A stretch of 64,000 nt of DNA from Saprospiraceae bacterium. GTDB lineage: Bacteria; Bacteroidota; Bacteroidia; Chitinophagales; Saprospiraceae. The notes under the pieces were generated by a model that was not told the origin of the DNA, searched no databases, and worked only from the letters and a program-made list of their open reading frames with translations. The DNA is taken from the NCBI GenBank assembly GCA_016714445.1, contig JADJNF010000010.1, positions 291,001 to 355,000 on the forward strand, written 5' to 3'. The position numbers and the translations under genes are program-made. Shown one piece after another: positions 25,601-34,163 of this stretch (positions are counted from its first letter, which is position 1; every line of letters begins with the position of its first letter).

Positions 25601-28600
25601 TGTAAAAAACTCAATATTCCCCGGGCCATCCCAATGAAATGAATACGTACCTTCTATTAATGCGGGTGGGACATTTGCAAATAATTTTAAAGTATCGGTT
25701 GAACAAAGACCTGCAGAAAAAGAAGGAGTAATTTCTGCAGCTTTGACTCTGATGATTGATATGCAAGAATTTGTATTTCCTGCTTTGTCTTCCACGACAA
25801 ATTGCACCGAGACATCGCTATTGGCAAATGAACAATCCAAAGTTGATGGAATAACCGACATTTTTTCAATGATACAATTGTCACTGCTTCCATTATTTAT
25901 CATCTGAGACGTTATCTCCAATGTTTCCAATCCGGATGGATGAAGTGTAGCAACGGCATTCTGACACTTTGCCACAGGAAGTTCCATATCCTGTACTTCA
26001 ATATCAAATTGGCAAGTCCCGACATTTCCGGCATTATCTTTAGTTCTTAATGTGACAATATTCTTACCGGCATTGAGTATGAGATCAAGTTTTGAATTAC
26101 CGGCCGGAATCTCCTTCTCAGTGATTACCGTTGCTCCGGAAGTACTGATAGAAAATGTCATATCTGAATAAAAAAGTCTGCCTTTTAAATAACTCAAATT
26201 ATCAACTGTACCCCCAGATGGAATATCAGCACATGGATTTATACCATCGTTACCGTTTTTTGGAACTGCCAATATGGAAACTTGCTGGTCATCAATCCAT
26301 GCATTAAATTTTGTTCTGTCTATCTCAAAAATAGTCCTTGACAGAGTGCAATTCCCGCTTCCATTTACTATTTGGGTTGAACCAATCAAAAAACCATCCG
26401 GTCCAAAAATTTCATAATATTCTCCGGATTCATTGTTATCTCCTAAAAAATAAATTTCCAAAGAAACTGGCAAATTAGTGTGAGTCACAGGAAAGACATT
26501 TGTAAAAACAATTTGTTTGCTTCGTGCTTCGTGCATTCCTTTTGACTCATTATAAACGAAAGAAAGATAGGAAGCTTCATCGGATGTAGGTGACAAACTT
26601 TCATACTTTTTTGATCCTTCACAATTTTCAATTACTGCAAAATCTATATCCAGAGTTACCGTATCATTACATTGTCCTGTACTTAATACAGTAAATATAT
26701 TTGAAGGACACGTGATTTCGGGAGCTGTTTTATCTTCAATAGTAACCGGCACAGTGCAAATGGCAACATTATTAGCACAATCCGTAAATGAAAAATGAAT
26801 CAAATGATCGCCTTTTGATAACTCCAGATCGATTTCTTCTTCATTATTTAAAGTTACCATAGGGCCATTGTCAATCGCATAAGATTTCTTAATGGTATTT
26901 TTTATATCTATATCAAAACTTATGGTGGTTTCTATCGCACTTCCGCTGCATATATTGTTGATAGACAAAACAGGGCTCCCTTCTATGATATTTGGAGCAA
27001 ATGTGACATCAATAAATCCATCCTGAATCCAGCTGTTTATTTTATTTTTATCGAGCGATATCGTAAATTCAGTACTGGCACACTGACCGGCACCAACGGG
27101 TGTTTTGCCAATATTGGCACCATCTTCATCAAAAATATTAAAAAATTCGGTCACATCATCAATGTCAAGATTTCTCAATTTTATTAAAAGCATCCCATCA
27201 TTTGTCGGAGTGGAAGTAGATGAATTAAAAGGTCCGATTTTTATAGTTTTAGAGTCTACAATCGATTCAGGTCCAGCAGGTGTCGACGATGTCACGGGAA
27301 CAGAGACTACTTTTGTGACCGGCGAAGTGGATTCTACACAGTCATCTGTAGCGACAGGTATCTTTATCCTCGTTTGCGAATAGCATGAATTTTCATCTGC
27401 GGCTTGTATAATGGCAGGTGGACAGGAGGTAATAGCGGGTGCATTTTCATCTTTGATACCAAAAACAGCTGAAGTGACCGAAGTATTTCCACAAGTATCG
27501 TAGTACACAAAATCGACTTCCAAATATCTTAAAAAGCCATCCAGGGCAGAAGGGCATGTTTGTGGTGGCAAATTAACCGGATTTACACCCGGAAAAGTAG
27601 ATGAATTATTTATATCATAACTTCCTTTGATAGCAGCAAATGATTTCAACTCACTGCAGGCACTTTCTGCGGTAGAGTTGCCTCTGTTCAAAACCCAGAT
27701 GCTGAGTAAGGCATTAAAATTTTCAAGACTCTGACAATCGTATTCCTGATTTTGCGCCGCTGTTGTAATCATTGGGTCAACATCCCGAATGACAATAAGC
27801 ATTTGTTTAAAAGAAGTAATATTACTGCAAATATCCGCCAATGTATAAGTCCTTTCTATCAATGAGTTGCATCCTGAAGACCGAAGAGTATCTACAAATG
27901 ATGTCCGAACCGCTGCACATTGATCTTTAAAACTTATGAACAAACTATCCGTATTTGCATCAAAAGTCTGGCAACTAAGGGTTATTTCAGGTTGCGGAGA
28001 AATCAATAAAGGTGGAGTAGTATCTCTTACAGTAATCAACTGTGTATATGATGAAGAATTTCCACATTTATCTGATACTGTCCAATTTCTTGTAATAGTG
28101 TAATTATAATATCCGCAAAGTGTCGAATCTGATAGCTGAGTGCTACTAAAACTGTAGACGGGTACCACCATTCTGTCACAATAGTCTGTTGCGGTTATAT
28201 TGGGTACCACTGGAATTTTATCACAATCTACCGTAATATCTTCAGGGAGTGCATTAAAAACTGGCGCAATATTATCCGTCACGCTAAAAGATGTCGTACC
28301 GGGAGTACCAGTCTCATTACCACATTCATCAGCGACTATAAATGATATATTCATGCGCCAGCTGCAAATGCCATCTGGAATCACTGGGTATGGACCATTA
28401 AGAATGCTGCCTCCGCCGGACTGTATAACAATATTATTCTGAGAAATAGCGTAATTGAAATTTTTCCAGGTGATACTATTCGAGCAATCGTCTGTGGCAT
28501 TGTAACCTGCTCTATTGCGAATCCATTTTATCAATGTATCTCTGATCCCTTCTATACAGTCATATTGAACTATGGGCACGGTGTTCAGTAATCTCGGCCC

Positions 28601-29017
28601 TTTGGTGTCCGTAGTAAAAAATGAAGCTTTGAGTGTCTGACTTTGATTCCCGGATGTATCCTGAGCAGTGAAACTTACTTCAACTCTTTGTTTATTGCCA
28701 CATATGACATCCAGAGAATTATTGAAAATAGTAATGGCTTGTTGTAATGTGATGTCTGCTTTCCAAGTGATGCTATCCGAATCATCTGCAGCAACAGCTC
28801 CTGCGGCATCATTGTACCAAGCGGTGAGTTTTCCTATGAGATCCTGGGTGACGCCACACTCAAACGATGTATCTCTGGGTGGGGAGATGATGACAGGAGG
28901 TATAATATCCTGAGCTGAAACTTTTGATAAAAGTCCGCCATTTAAAAGTAATATTAAAAAAAGCAAAAATCCCTTTTGTAAAAGAGGGTATAAAACTCTG
29001 ATGCTTTTAAAACTCAT
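22649..29017 (-). CDS. giant T9SS-secreted HYR/Ig-like adhesin with type-B sorting domain
   Basis: The 2,122-residue protein has a signal peptide (about 1-35). The N-terminal half contains HYR-like repeats with the pattern DNIAP/DKTAPEITCP...CS..V..TA.D..GN and many Cys pairs. The second half (~1,150-1,950) has about ten Ig/PKD-like repeats of ~85 residues, each with a variant of VCxGDxxxL...YxWxGP...SGxYxV. The last ~90 residues are a gliding-motility-associated C-terminal domain (ICKAPNIFTPNGDGINDNF, MIFNEWGAEVY, LPAGTYFYI), the type-B T9SS sorting signal. It is thus a cell-surface protein, likely for adhesion or gliding. It leads a coupled operon with SprF and OmpA genes. Repeat boundaries were judged by eye. 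Confidence 0.93.
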   Translation of the reverse strand: MSFKSIRVLYPLLQKGFLLFLILLLNGGLLSKVSAQDIIPPVIISPPRDTSFECGVTQDLIGKLTAWYNDAAGAVAADDSDSITWKADITLQQAITIFNNSLDVICGNKQRVEVSFTAQDTSGNQSQTLKASFFTTDTKGPRLLNTVPIVQYDCIEGIRDTLIKWIRNRAGYNATDDCSNSITWKNFNYAISQNNIVIQSGGGSILNGPYPVIPDGICSWRMNISFIVADECGNETGTPGTTSFSVTDNIAPVFNALPEDITVDCDKIPVVPNITATDYCDRMVVPVYSFSSTQLSDSTLCGYYNYTITRNWTVSDKCGNSSSYTQLITVRDTTPPLLISPQPEITLSCQTFDANTDSLFISFKDQCAAVRTSFVDTLRSSGCNSLIERTYTLADICSNITSFKQMLIVIRDVDPMITTAAQNQEYDCQSLENFNALLSIWVLNRGNSTAESACSELKSFAAIKGSYDINNSSTFPGVNPVNLPPQTCPSALDGFLRYLEVDFVYYDTCGNTSVTSAVFGIKDENAPAITSCPPAIIQAADENSCYSQTRIKIPVATDDCVESTSPVTKVVSVPVTSSTPAGPESIVDSKTIKIGPFNSSTSTPTNDGMLLIKLRNLDIDDVTEFFNIFDEDGANIGKTPVGAGQCASTEFTISLDKNKINSWIQDGFIDVTFAPNIIEGSPVLSINNICSGSAIETTISFDIDIKNTIKKSYAIDNGPMVTLNNEEEIDLELSKGDHLIHFSFTDCANNVAICTVPVTIEDKTAPEITCPSNIFTVLSTGQCNDTVTLDIDFAVIENCEGSKKYESLSPTSDEASYLSFVYNESKGMHEARSKQIVFTNVFPVTHTNLPVSLEIYFLGDNNESGEYYEIFGPDGFLIGSTQIVNGSGNCTLSRTIFEIDRTKFNAWIDDQQVSILAVPKNGNDGINPCADIPSGGTVDNLSYLKGRLFYSDMTFSISTSGATVITEKEIPAGNSKLDLILNAGKNIVTLRTKDNAGNVGTCQFDIEVQDMELPVAKCQNAVATLHPSGLETLEITSQMINNGSSDNCIIEKMSVIPSTLDCSFANSDVSVQFVVEDKAGNTNSCISIIRVKAAEITPSFSAGLCSTDTLKLFANVPPALIEGTYSFHWDGPGNIEFFTENPFIPNADESFNGLYVLTVTGFNNCTSVGSVLVNIKPLINPALTANSKDLCETQDLILTTSDYSGDIEYQWYEGIFPTGILLKTTQIPEFILNPNVGIHFYYVIAKGPDCSSNPSSLLKVTVLKTPDAIVNNSFLSPCEGDEIVLGTPVNNINFTYHWSGPSGYNEVGRLPKVISNASLVNGGDYFLTIRNGMCFSDTAVTKVVILERPLKPTIIGADIFCEGVIFTLVATSSPNVEKFEWYKNGILFTTTQENSLIIPNAQSALQGTWTVISVKGNCKSGVSNAKFVAIDNSLEIGVTNSGPVCMGDSVRLEATFVPNATYKWAGPPPNIPNVYDPLIPGVPGDYSVTITTPTGCQNNANTTVTVISVPEITALSNNSKPCMNPTDVIQFFPSVFPPDDNNYTYRWTGPAGFLSQLKSPMLSNLSMKDTGTYTLVIFNNGCPSEKIETKVSFNLIPEKPAVSGPAFVCTGNPITLQGMSANSDVEYIWKTPLGNLSTAVNTIQINEAIPANSGTYSLQVKANGCLSPVSDSIFIEIRNTPSVPVIMAKSPVCFGDTIRLSTDIISGAQYLWQGPGNPGNVPEIVISNATLSNSGFYSVRIANNGCTSKISSPVEIVVKNEIKTPTFSLPSVSICKTNPSGAEICFLPTSLEANAVFSIFNTSNQKILSEGNSSCFFITDLSGLSDGANFLIAKAAVGECVSKNSDLFIFNINTPPSVIATAVESDIVTCPGEVVRLISAFGPPLVEVKWTALNPENKISEIDAVSPTISGLLPGGNIIYLDYSIDGCKDFTRDTVNIYVEFKPVVNDDVYRLSYGETGVLNVFQNDVLPDDVIFTLISAPESGKAIIDGNTIKYTPDSRFLKPVQFSYRVCAGFCDDQCDEGKVIIEFDDEILCKAPNIFTPNGDGINDNFVIPCLDSDRFPDNKVMIFNEWGAEVYFASPYKNDWSGTFGGNELPAGTYFYIMDTGDGQRPVNGFLILQR

Positions 29018-29080
29018 AAATAATTATATCTCAGGTTAAAACATGACAGGTAAAACAAAAACATTACCCGATCTGAAACA

Positions 29081-29088
29081 CAAAGATA
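29081..29088 (-). promoter_or_regulatory. Bacteroidota -7 promoter element for the adhesin operon
   Basis: On the minus strand TATCTTTG fits TAnnTTTG and lies 64 bases upstream of the adhesin ATG. The nearest TTG upstream is about 26 bases away, slightly longer than the usual spacing, so the -33 element is uncertain. Confidence 0.45.
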
Positions 29089-29172
29089 AGTTTTATAATC
29101 GTTAGTGTATGAATCAAAGATTCAATTTAACAAGTCTGATGGTCATACAAAAGGCAATTTTCGCAACGAATA

Positions 29173-29499
29173 TTACTTCAGTGTCATGGTATATTCTGCA
29201 ACAGCTTTTATTTCGGATAGATTTAGTATATTTTCGAAAGCCATCATAACTCCTTTCCCCTTGCTGACCATAGCAATTCTTGCGTTGAGATCAAGCTCAG
29301 AAACTGTAAGATTTTTTGATCCGTTGGCCCCCAATTTTCCATCAAGACCGTGACAGAGCTCACAGTTTTGTTTATAAATTTTAGCTCCGTCTACTACCGG
29401 CTTGGATGCTTCTGTGGAAGTATTTTCTGTCTTAACTTCTTTTGCCCCGCACGCGAAAAGGACTAATGCAGTCACTGAAAAAATTACATATTTCTTCAT
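29173..29499 (-). CDS. small c-type cytochrome lipoprotein
   Basis: This 108-residue protein has a lipoprotein signal (VLFACGA; Cys ~17), a Thr/Glu/Ser-rich linker, then a class I cytochrome c domain. The heme-binding CELCH is at about residues 46-50, preceded by GAKIYKQN and followed by GLDGKLG. The distal Met ligand is probably one of those in MVSKGKGVMMAF. It acts as an electron carrier in the periplasm or at the outer face. Its own -7 element lies at 29541-29548. Confidence 0.9.
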   Translation of the reverse strand: MKKYVIFSVTALVLFACGAKEVKTENTSTEASKPVVDGAKIYKQNCELCHGLDGKLGANGSKNLTVSELDLNARIAMVSKGKGVMMAFENILNLSEIKAVAEYTMTLK

Positions 29500-29540
29500 T
29501 CTGTATTTGTTTTGATCTGAATTGTTATAAATAATGGATA

Positions 29541-29548
29541 CAAAACTA
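29541..29548 (-). promoter_or_regulatory. Bacteroidota -7 promoter element for the cytochrome gene
   Basis: On the minus strand TAGTTTTG fits TAnnTTTG, 42 bases before the cytochrome ATG. No TTG at the expected -33 distance was found. Confidence 0.4.
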
Positions 29549-29586
29549 AGTTATCTTTGTAAAAACTCATTCATTTTTTCAAATTT

Positions 29587-29627
29587 TTCAATAAAATAAG
29601 AAAGACCATATTTTTAAGTATGGTCTT
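29587..29627 (-). terminator. terminator after the sigma/anti-sigma/Spy-like operon
   Basis: AAGACCATA (29602-29610) and TATGGTCTT (29619-29627) form a perfect 9-bp stem with an AT-rich loop. On the minus strand the stem is followed by TTCTTATTTTATTG, a T-rich tail. It lies 40 bases after the stop of the gene at 29667. Confidence 0.7.
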
Positions 29628-29666
29628 TTCTCAAAATTTACAAAATAAGTATACAGAATAAAGTGT

Positions 29667-30128
29667 TTATTTTTCCATGCGATTTTTCCTTCGCTCCTTA
29701 ATGTTTGAAATAACTTTTTCTTTAAATTCTCGTTCGACTTTAAACAACATGGCTATTTTTTTTGCCGGTACAGCCGTTTTCATTTTTTGAATATACTTTT
29801 TCTGGATTTCAATTTCTTTGCTTCTGCCATCCAGCATGGCCATCATCATATCTTCGGCCTCCTTGTCAGACATTTCTCTCCTTGGCTTCAGATCAAGTGA
29901 AGCCCTGAGCTGCTCAATTTCTGATAAATAAGTGTTGTAAACAGGCCAGAATTTTTGGGCTTCAGTTTCACTCAATTCCAGTTCCTGAGTGATGTAAGCG
30001 ACTCGTTGCGCTTTTACTTTGTCTTTAATTCTTTCTCTTTGCTCACCATCCTGTCCGGTCGCAACCATTGCGCTGATAATGAATGCAAAAAAAATGAACA
30101 TTCTGATAAAAATTGTTTGAAGTTTCAT
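29667..30128 (-). CDS. Spy/CpxP-like periplasmic helical protein
   Basis: This 153-residue protein has a signal peptide (about 1-25, ending ATGQ). The mature part is charged and helical: a hinge QELELSETEAQKFWPVYN, then MSDKEAEDMMMAMLDGRSKEIEIQKKY, then a Lys/Arg-rich tail. The pattern is that of the Spy/CpxP-like or heavy-metal-resistance helical family frequent in Bacteroidota next to ECF sigma genes. It is probably the output of the envelope stress circuit encoded just upstream. An anti-aggregation or sensing role is inferred from family resemblance. Confidence 0.7.
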   Translation of the reverse strand: MKLQTIFIRMFIFFAFIISAMVATGQDGEQRERIKDKVKAQRVAYITQELELSETEAQKFWPVYNTYLSEIEQLRASLDLKPRREMSDKEAEDMMMAMLDGRSKEIEIQKKYIQKMKTAVPAKKIAMLFKVEREFKEKVISNIKERRKNRMEK

Positions 30129-30163
30129 GATAAAATAATTTATATAATTAAATAAAGTGTTTC

Positions 30164-30730
30164 TTAAAAATTAATTTCTGACTCAAAAATCAAATCCTGA
30201 TCAACATCAGTCTCAGCATCTTCTGTATAAGTGATCAAAGCGATATCGCTTTCTTCTATCAGATCATGCTCCAGTAATATATTGAAATCAAATTCGTCAA
30301 TATTGTCTTCCAGATATTCAAAATATGCATCACTGCTCTCCAACGCGGTATCTTCTGATATAACTTCATTATTATTCATATTAAACACCATCCAAACCGA
30401 AGCAAACAAAATCACAACAGCGGCAGCTGCATATTGCAAAAATTTCATCTTGGACAACCATACCATTTTACCTTTGGAAGACTCTTTCGGATCGTTTTGG
30501 CAGATTACATCAATTACATCCGATTCCAATTTTTCAAAATACCCATCAGGAACCTGTAACTCAGATCTATCTACACTTTCTGAGATAAAAATTTGACTCA
30601 AGATTTGTTGTTCTACCCGTTTAAAATAGCCTTCAGGCACTTCTGCACCACTTTTTTTTGGCAATGCCGCAAGTATTGGTGCCAAGTCATTTAATTCTTT
30701 ATTTACTTCGTATGTATCGCTATTCATCAT
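30164..30730 (-). CDS. anti-sigma-factor-like single-pass membrane protein
   Basis: The 188-residue protein starts MMNSD. The cytoplasmic N-terminal half has two repeats of the motif VPEGYFKRVEQQIL / VPDGYFEKLESDVI. One membrane segment follows (about 93-112, LQYAAAAVVILFASVWMVF). The C-terminal tail is very acidic and includes EYLEDNIDEFDFN. This layout, and an ATGA overlap with the ECF sigma gene, indicates a membrane-bound regulator that holds the sigma factor. There is no zinc-binding ASD motif, so it belongs to a different anti-sigma type. Confidence 0.75.
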   Translation of the reverse strand: MMNSDTYEVNKELNDLAPILAALPKKSGAEVPEGYFKRVEQQILSQIFISESVDRSELQVPDGYFEKLESDVIDVICQNDPKESSKGKMVWLSKMKFLQYAAAAVVILFASVWMVFNMNNNEVISEDTALESSDAYFEYLEDNIDEFDFNILLEHDLIEESDIALITYTEDAETDVDQDLIFESEINF

Positions 30731-31269
30731 ACATTCTTTTTTAAATGTTCTTCTATTTTTTTAACGGCCAAATGATAAGATGCTTTTAATGCACCAACAG
30801 AAGTATCCGTTATATCTGCAATATCCTGATATGGAAGTTCATCGTAATACCTCAGATTAAAAACTAATTTTTGTTTGTCAGGCAGCGTTTTGATGGCTGA
30901 AGCAAGTGATTGAAGAACTATCGTCTCATTTACACTTTCATAAGATGCAACATTTTGTAAGGCTGAAACATCTGTGCTTTCATGATACCTGTTCTTTTTT
31001 GCGTTTAGAAAGTTAATGCTTTCATTAGTAGCAATCCTGTACAGCCAGGTAAATAAAGATGATTGTCGCTGAAAACCTTCAATGTTTTTCACAACTTTCA
31101 GAAAAGTGTTCTGTAAAACGTCATCGGCATCTTCATGATTCTCTACCATCCTTCGTATATGCCAATACAATTTTTCTTTGTACTTAGCTACCAAATATCT
31201 GAATCCTTCATTCCTTTTGTCAAGAGAAATGATGAGATTTAATATATTTTCATCTTCAGGATATATCAT
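30727..31269 (-). CDS. ECF RNA polymerase sigma factor
   Basis: The 180-residue ECF sigma-70 factor has region 2 at ~20-90 (YLVAKYKEKLYWHIRRMV, HEDADDVLQNTFLKV, SSLFTWLYRIATNESIN) and region 4 at ~120-178 (LPDKQKLVFNLRYYDELPY, IADITDTSVGALKASYHLAVKKI). It is the first gene of a unit with the membrane regulator (overlap ATGA) and the Spy-like protein, ending at the hairpin at 29602. It likely responds to envelope stress and is probably autoregulated; the signal is unknown. Confidence 0.95.
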   Translation of the reverse strand: MIYPEDENILNLIISLDKRNEGFRYLVAKYKEKLYWHIRRMVENHEDADDVLQNTFLKVVKNIEGFQRQSSLFTWLYRIATNESINFLNAKKNRYHESTDVSALQNVASYESVNETIVLQSLASAIKTLPDKQKLVFNLRYYDELPYQDIADITDTSVGALKASYHLAVKKIEEHLKKNV

Positions 31270-31385
31270 TGTTCATTAAAATCTACAATAAAAGACCAAT
31301 ATTTGATGGTAAGGTTTAATCTGTGCTTAATTATTATTAAAAAAATGAATCAATATGTACCTTTACAGCAAATTCAGTAAAACAA

Positions 31386-32711
31386 ATGTTTCGATTATTA
31401 TCTGCCGCCATTTTGTGTTTCTTTCTGGTAGCCTGCAAAAGAGAAAATTCAAATTTTCAACAGGAAGCCGCCGATCAGGCCATATTTCATGCTTCAGTAA
31501 AAGCCCTGACAGATGTCATTGTCCATGATATTTTTTCTCCGCCGGTAGCAAGCAGAATTTATGTTTACTCAAGTATCGGAGCTTACGAGGCCGCCAGATA
31601 TCATGATTCTTCTTATCTCTCTTTAGCAGGACAAATTAACCATTTGCCGCAATTACCACAACCGGAGTCAGGAAAAGAATATTGTTTCCCTATGGCTTCA
31701 ACCCTTACCTTCCTGAAGATTGGTAAAGCTTTGATTTTTTCAGAAGACACTTTGAATGTTCAAATACAGAAAGCGCTTGAATTTTACAAAAATACAGGAA
31801 TGCCGGAAGAAGTCTACAGCCGAACTATAGCATTCAGTGATACGCTTTCATCTCATATTTTAAAGTGGGCCGCAGCTGACAATTACAAACAAACCCGATC
31901 ATTTCCCAAATATAGCCTGCAAAAAGACCCTGCAACGTGGAAACCAACTCCTCCGGGTTATATGGACGGCATAGAACCATCGTGGAACAAAATAAGGACT
32001 TTTGTAATGGATTCTGCCCAGCAGTTTAAACCATTGCCACCCACGCCATACAACATGACCGATAAAAACAGTCAATATTATAAGGAAGCTGTGGAAGTAT
32101 ATGAAGCAGTAAAAAATCTTTCTGATGAACAAAAGGAAATTGCCAATTTCTGGGATTGCAATCCATATAAACTTAATGTCACCGGGCACATCATGCACGC
32201 TACAAAAAAAATATCTCCCGGTGGTCACTGGATCAATATTGTTGGGTTGGTGTGTAAAAATACTAAATCAGATATCACAAAATCAGCCCAAACTTATGCA
32301 TTGGTCTCAATAGCCCTGGCAGATGCATTTATCTCTTGCTGGGATGAAAAATACAGAAGCAATGCTGTCAGACCAGAGAGCGTGATCAATGAGTTTATTG
32401 ATCCTGAATGGTTGCCTTTATTACAGACACCTCCATTTCCTGAATATACCAGTGGACATAGTGTAGCTTCATCTGCTGCCGCTATAGTCCTATCCGAACT
32501 TCATGGACAGGATTTTGGCTTTAAGGATGATACTGAAGTGGAATTTGGCTTACCGGAGCGTTCATATACTTCTTTTAATCAAGCTGCAGAAGAAGCCTGT
32601 ATTTCAAGATTATACGGCGGTATTCACTTTATGCCGGCTATAAAGAATGGAATATCACAAGGCAGAGGGATCGGCAATCTGGTGATGACTAAAATTAAAT
32701 GTAAGAAATAA
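31386..32711 (+). CDS. vanadium-haloperoxidase-like PAP2 lipoprotein
   Basis: The 441-residue protein has a lipoprotein signal (FFLVAC; Cys ~17). The C-terminal half carries the three PAP2/vanadium haloperoxidase motifs in order: KYRSNAVRP (K-x6-RP), PEYTSGHS (PSGH) and SRLYGGIHF (SR-x5-H). The family includes bacterial acid phosphatases and haloperoxidases that share the vanadate/phosphate pocket; sequence alone does not say which. It is outer-membrane or periplasmic, alone on the plus strand, and convergent with the pyrimidine operon. Confidence 0.88.
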   Translation: MFRLLSAAILCFFLVACKRENSNFQQEAADQAIFHASVKALTDVIVHDIFSPPVASRIYVYSSIGAYEAARYHDSSYLSLAGQINHLPQLPQPESGKEYCFPMASTLTFLKIGKALIFSEDTLNVQIQKALEFYKNTGMPEEVYSRTIAFSDTLSSHILKWAAADNYKQTRSFPKYSLQKDPATWKPTPPGYMDGIEPSWNKIRTFVMDSAQQFKPLPPTPYNMTDKNSQYYKEAVEVYEAVKNLSDEQKEIANFWDCNPYKLNVTGHIMHATKKISPGGHWINIVGLVCKNTKSDITKSAQTYALVSIALADAFISCWDEKYRSNAVRPESVINEFIDPEWLPLLQTPPFPEYTSGHSVASSAAAIVLSELHGQDFGFKDDTEVEFGLPERSYTSFNQAAEEACISRLYGGIHFMPAIKNGISQGRGIGNLVMTKIKCKK

Positions 32712-32783
32712 AGTTTTACCATGATCATTCACTCTGAAAAGTCTTTGGTGTGGATGATAGAAAAAAATTTATTTCTACTGCAT

Positions 32784-32836
32784 TGATAATCAAACGTTTC
32801 CATTTTCTGGAATAGATAAAAAACTATTGATTATCA
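32784..32836. terminator. possible bidirectional terminator between convergent genes
   Basis: TGATAATCAA (32784-32793) pairs perfectly with TTGATTATCA (32827-32836), with an inner TTCC/GGAA stem in the 33-base spacer. There is no strong T-run on either side. It lies between the stops of the PAP2 gene and preA. Weak support. Confidence 0.35.
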
Positions 32837-32861
32837 TTCAATTTGTGTTCTCAGACAAGAC

Positions 32862-34130
32862 TCAATGATCATTCAAAGGCAATCCCCTGAGCTGCCATTC
32901 TTTCCAATTGACGTATTCAGGGGCTACTCTGTGTTCTTCCATCGTAATACAATCTTCCACAGGACAAACCAATTGACATAAATTACAGCCAACACACTCT
33001 TCATCTTTTATAGTATAGTGGTTGTATGGGTGTCCCCTTTCTACATGAATGGATTGATGAGAAGTATCTTCACATGCAATGTAGCATAATCCACAATGAA
33101 TACACTTCTCCTGATTTATCCTGGCGATGTGGTGGTAATTGATATCCAAATCTTCCCAATGGGTAATTTTTTCAACCGATTTACCAATAAAATCAGGCAA
33201 AGTTTGGTATCCTTTTTCATCCATCCAGTTATTTAAACCTTCACAAAGATCTTCCACTATTCTGAAGCCATGGGTCATCGCAGCGGTACAAACCTGCACC
33301 GTACTACTACCTAAAAGCATAAACTCGACTGCATCTTTCCAAGTGCTTATACCACCGATGCCGGAAATCGGAACAGTAGATGTAAGCGGGTCCTGTGCTA
33401 TGGTTGTCAGCATTTTTAGTGCAATCGGTTTGACAGCCGGACCACAATAACCGCCGAAAACACTTTTTCCTGCCACATAAGGATTCGGTACAAGCGTGTC
33501 CAGATCAACTCCTGTAACACTTTGTATGGTATTGATCAGACTCAGTCCATTGGTACCTCCTTCAACGGACGCTTTTGCTGTAGGGACTACAGAATGTACA
33601 TTGGGTGTAAGTTTGGTGATCACAGGAATGGTCGCCTTTTCCATCACCCACTCCACCACCATTCTAGCAATTTCAGGATCTTGACCTACGGCAGCACCCA
33701 TGCCTCGTTCAGTCATACCATGCGGGCACCCAAAATTCAGTTCAAATCCCATAGCACCAGCATCTTCACATTTTTGAATGAGTTCGTGCCAGGATTTCCT
33801 GTCATTGTCTGCCATCAGGGAAACAATCATCGCACGGTCGGGATACATTTTGACTACTTCATAGATTTCCCTTAAATTTATTTCGAGCGGTCTGTCACTG
33901 ATCAGTTCAATATTATTGAAACCCATCATTCGTTTTCCTCCATAATTGACGGATGAATACCGTGAAGAAACATTTTTTATCTGTGAACCTAAAGTTTTCC
34001 AGACTACACCTCCCCAACCAGCTTCAAAAGCCCGGACGACATTCGTTTTTTTGTCTGTCGGTGGGGCACTGGCCAACCAGAAGGGATTGGGGGATTTTAT
34101 GCCAAGAAAATTGGATGATATATCAGCCAT
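32862..34130 (-). CDS. preA: NAD-dependent dihydropyrimidine dehydrogenase, PreA subunit
   Basis: The 422-residue subunit reduces uracil and thymine to their 5,6-dihydro forms. Residues ~1-310 form an FMN-binding dihydroorotate-dehydrogenase-like barrel with FGCPHGMTERGMGAAVGQ, which includes the active-site Cys. The C-terminus has two [4Fe-4S] ferredoxin motifs, CIHCGLCYIAC and CVGCNLCQLVCP. It pairs with PreT, encoded 33 bases upstream. It is the last gene of the seven-gene operon, although its step is the first in the pathway. Confidence 0.94.
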   Translation of the reverse strand: MADISSNFLGIKSPNPFWLASAPPTDKKTNVVRAFEAGWGGVVWKTLGSQIKNVSSRYSSVNYGGKRMMGFNNIELISDRPLEINLREIYEVVKMYPDRAMIVSLMADNDRKSWHELIQKCEDAGAMGFELNFGCPHGMTERGMGAAVGQDPEIARMVVEWVMEKATIPVITKLTPNVHSVVPTAKASVEGGTNGLSLINTIQSVTGVDLDTLVPNPYVAGKSVFGGYCGPAVKPIALKMLTTIAQDPLTSTVPISGIGGISTWKDAVEFMLLGSSTVQVCTAAMTHGFRIVEDLCEGLNNWMDEKGYQTLPDFIGKSVEKITHWEDLDINYHHIARINQEKCIHCGLCYIACEDTSHQSIHVERGHPYNHYTIKDEECVGCNLCQLVCPVEDCITMEEHRVAPEYVNWKEWQLRGLPLNDH

Positions 34131-34163
34131 GGTTTAATTTTATCAGGTTTATTGATACTTTAC

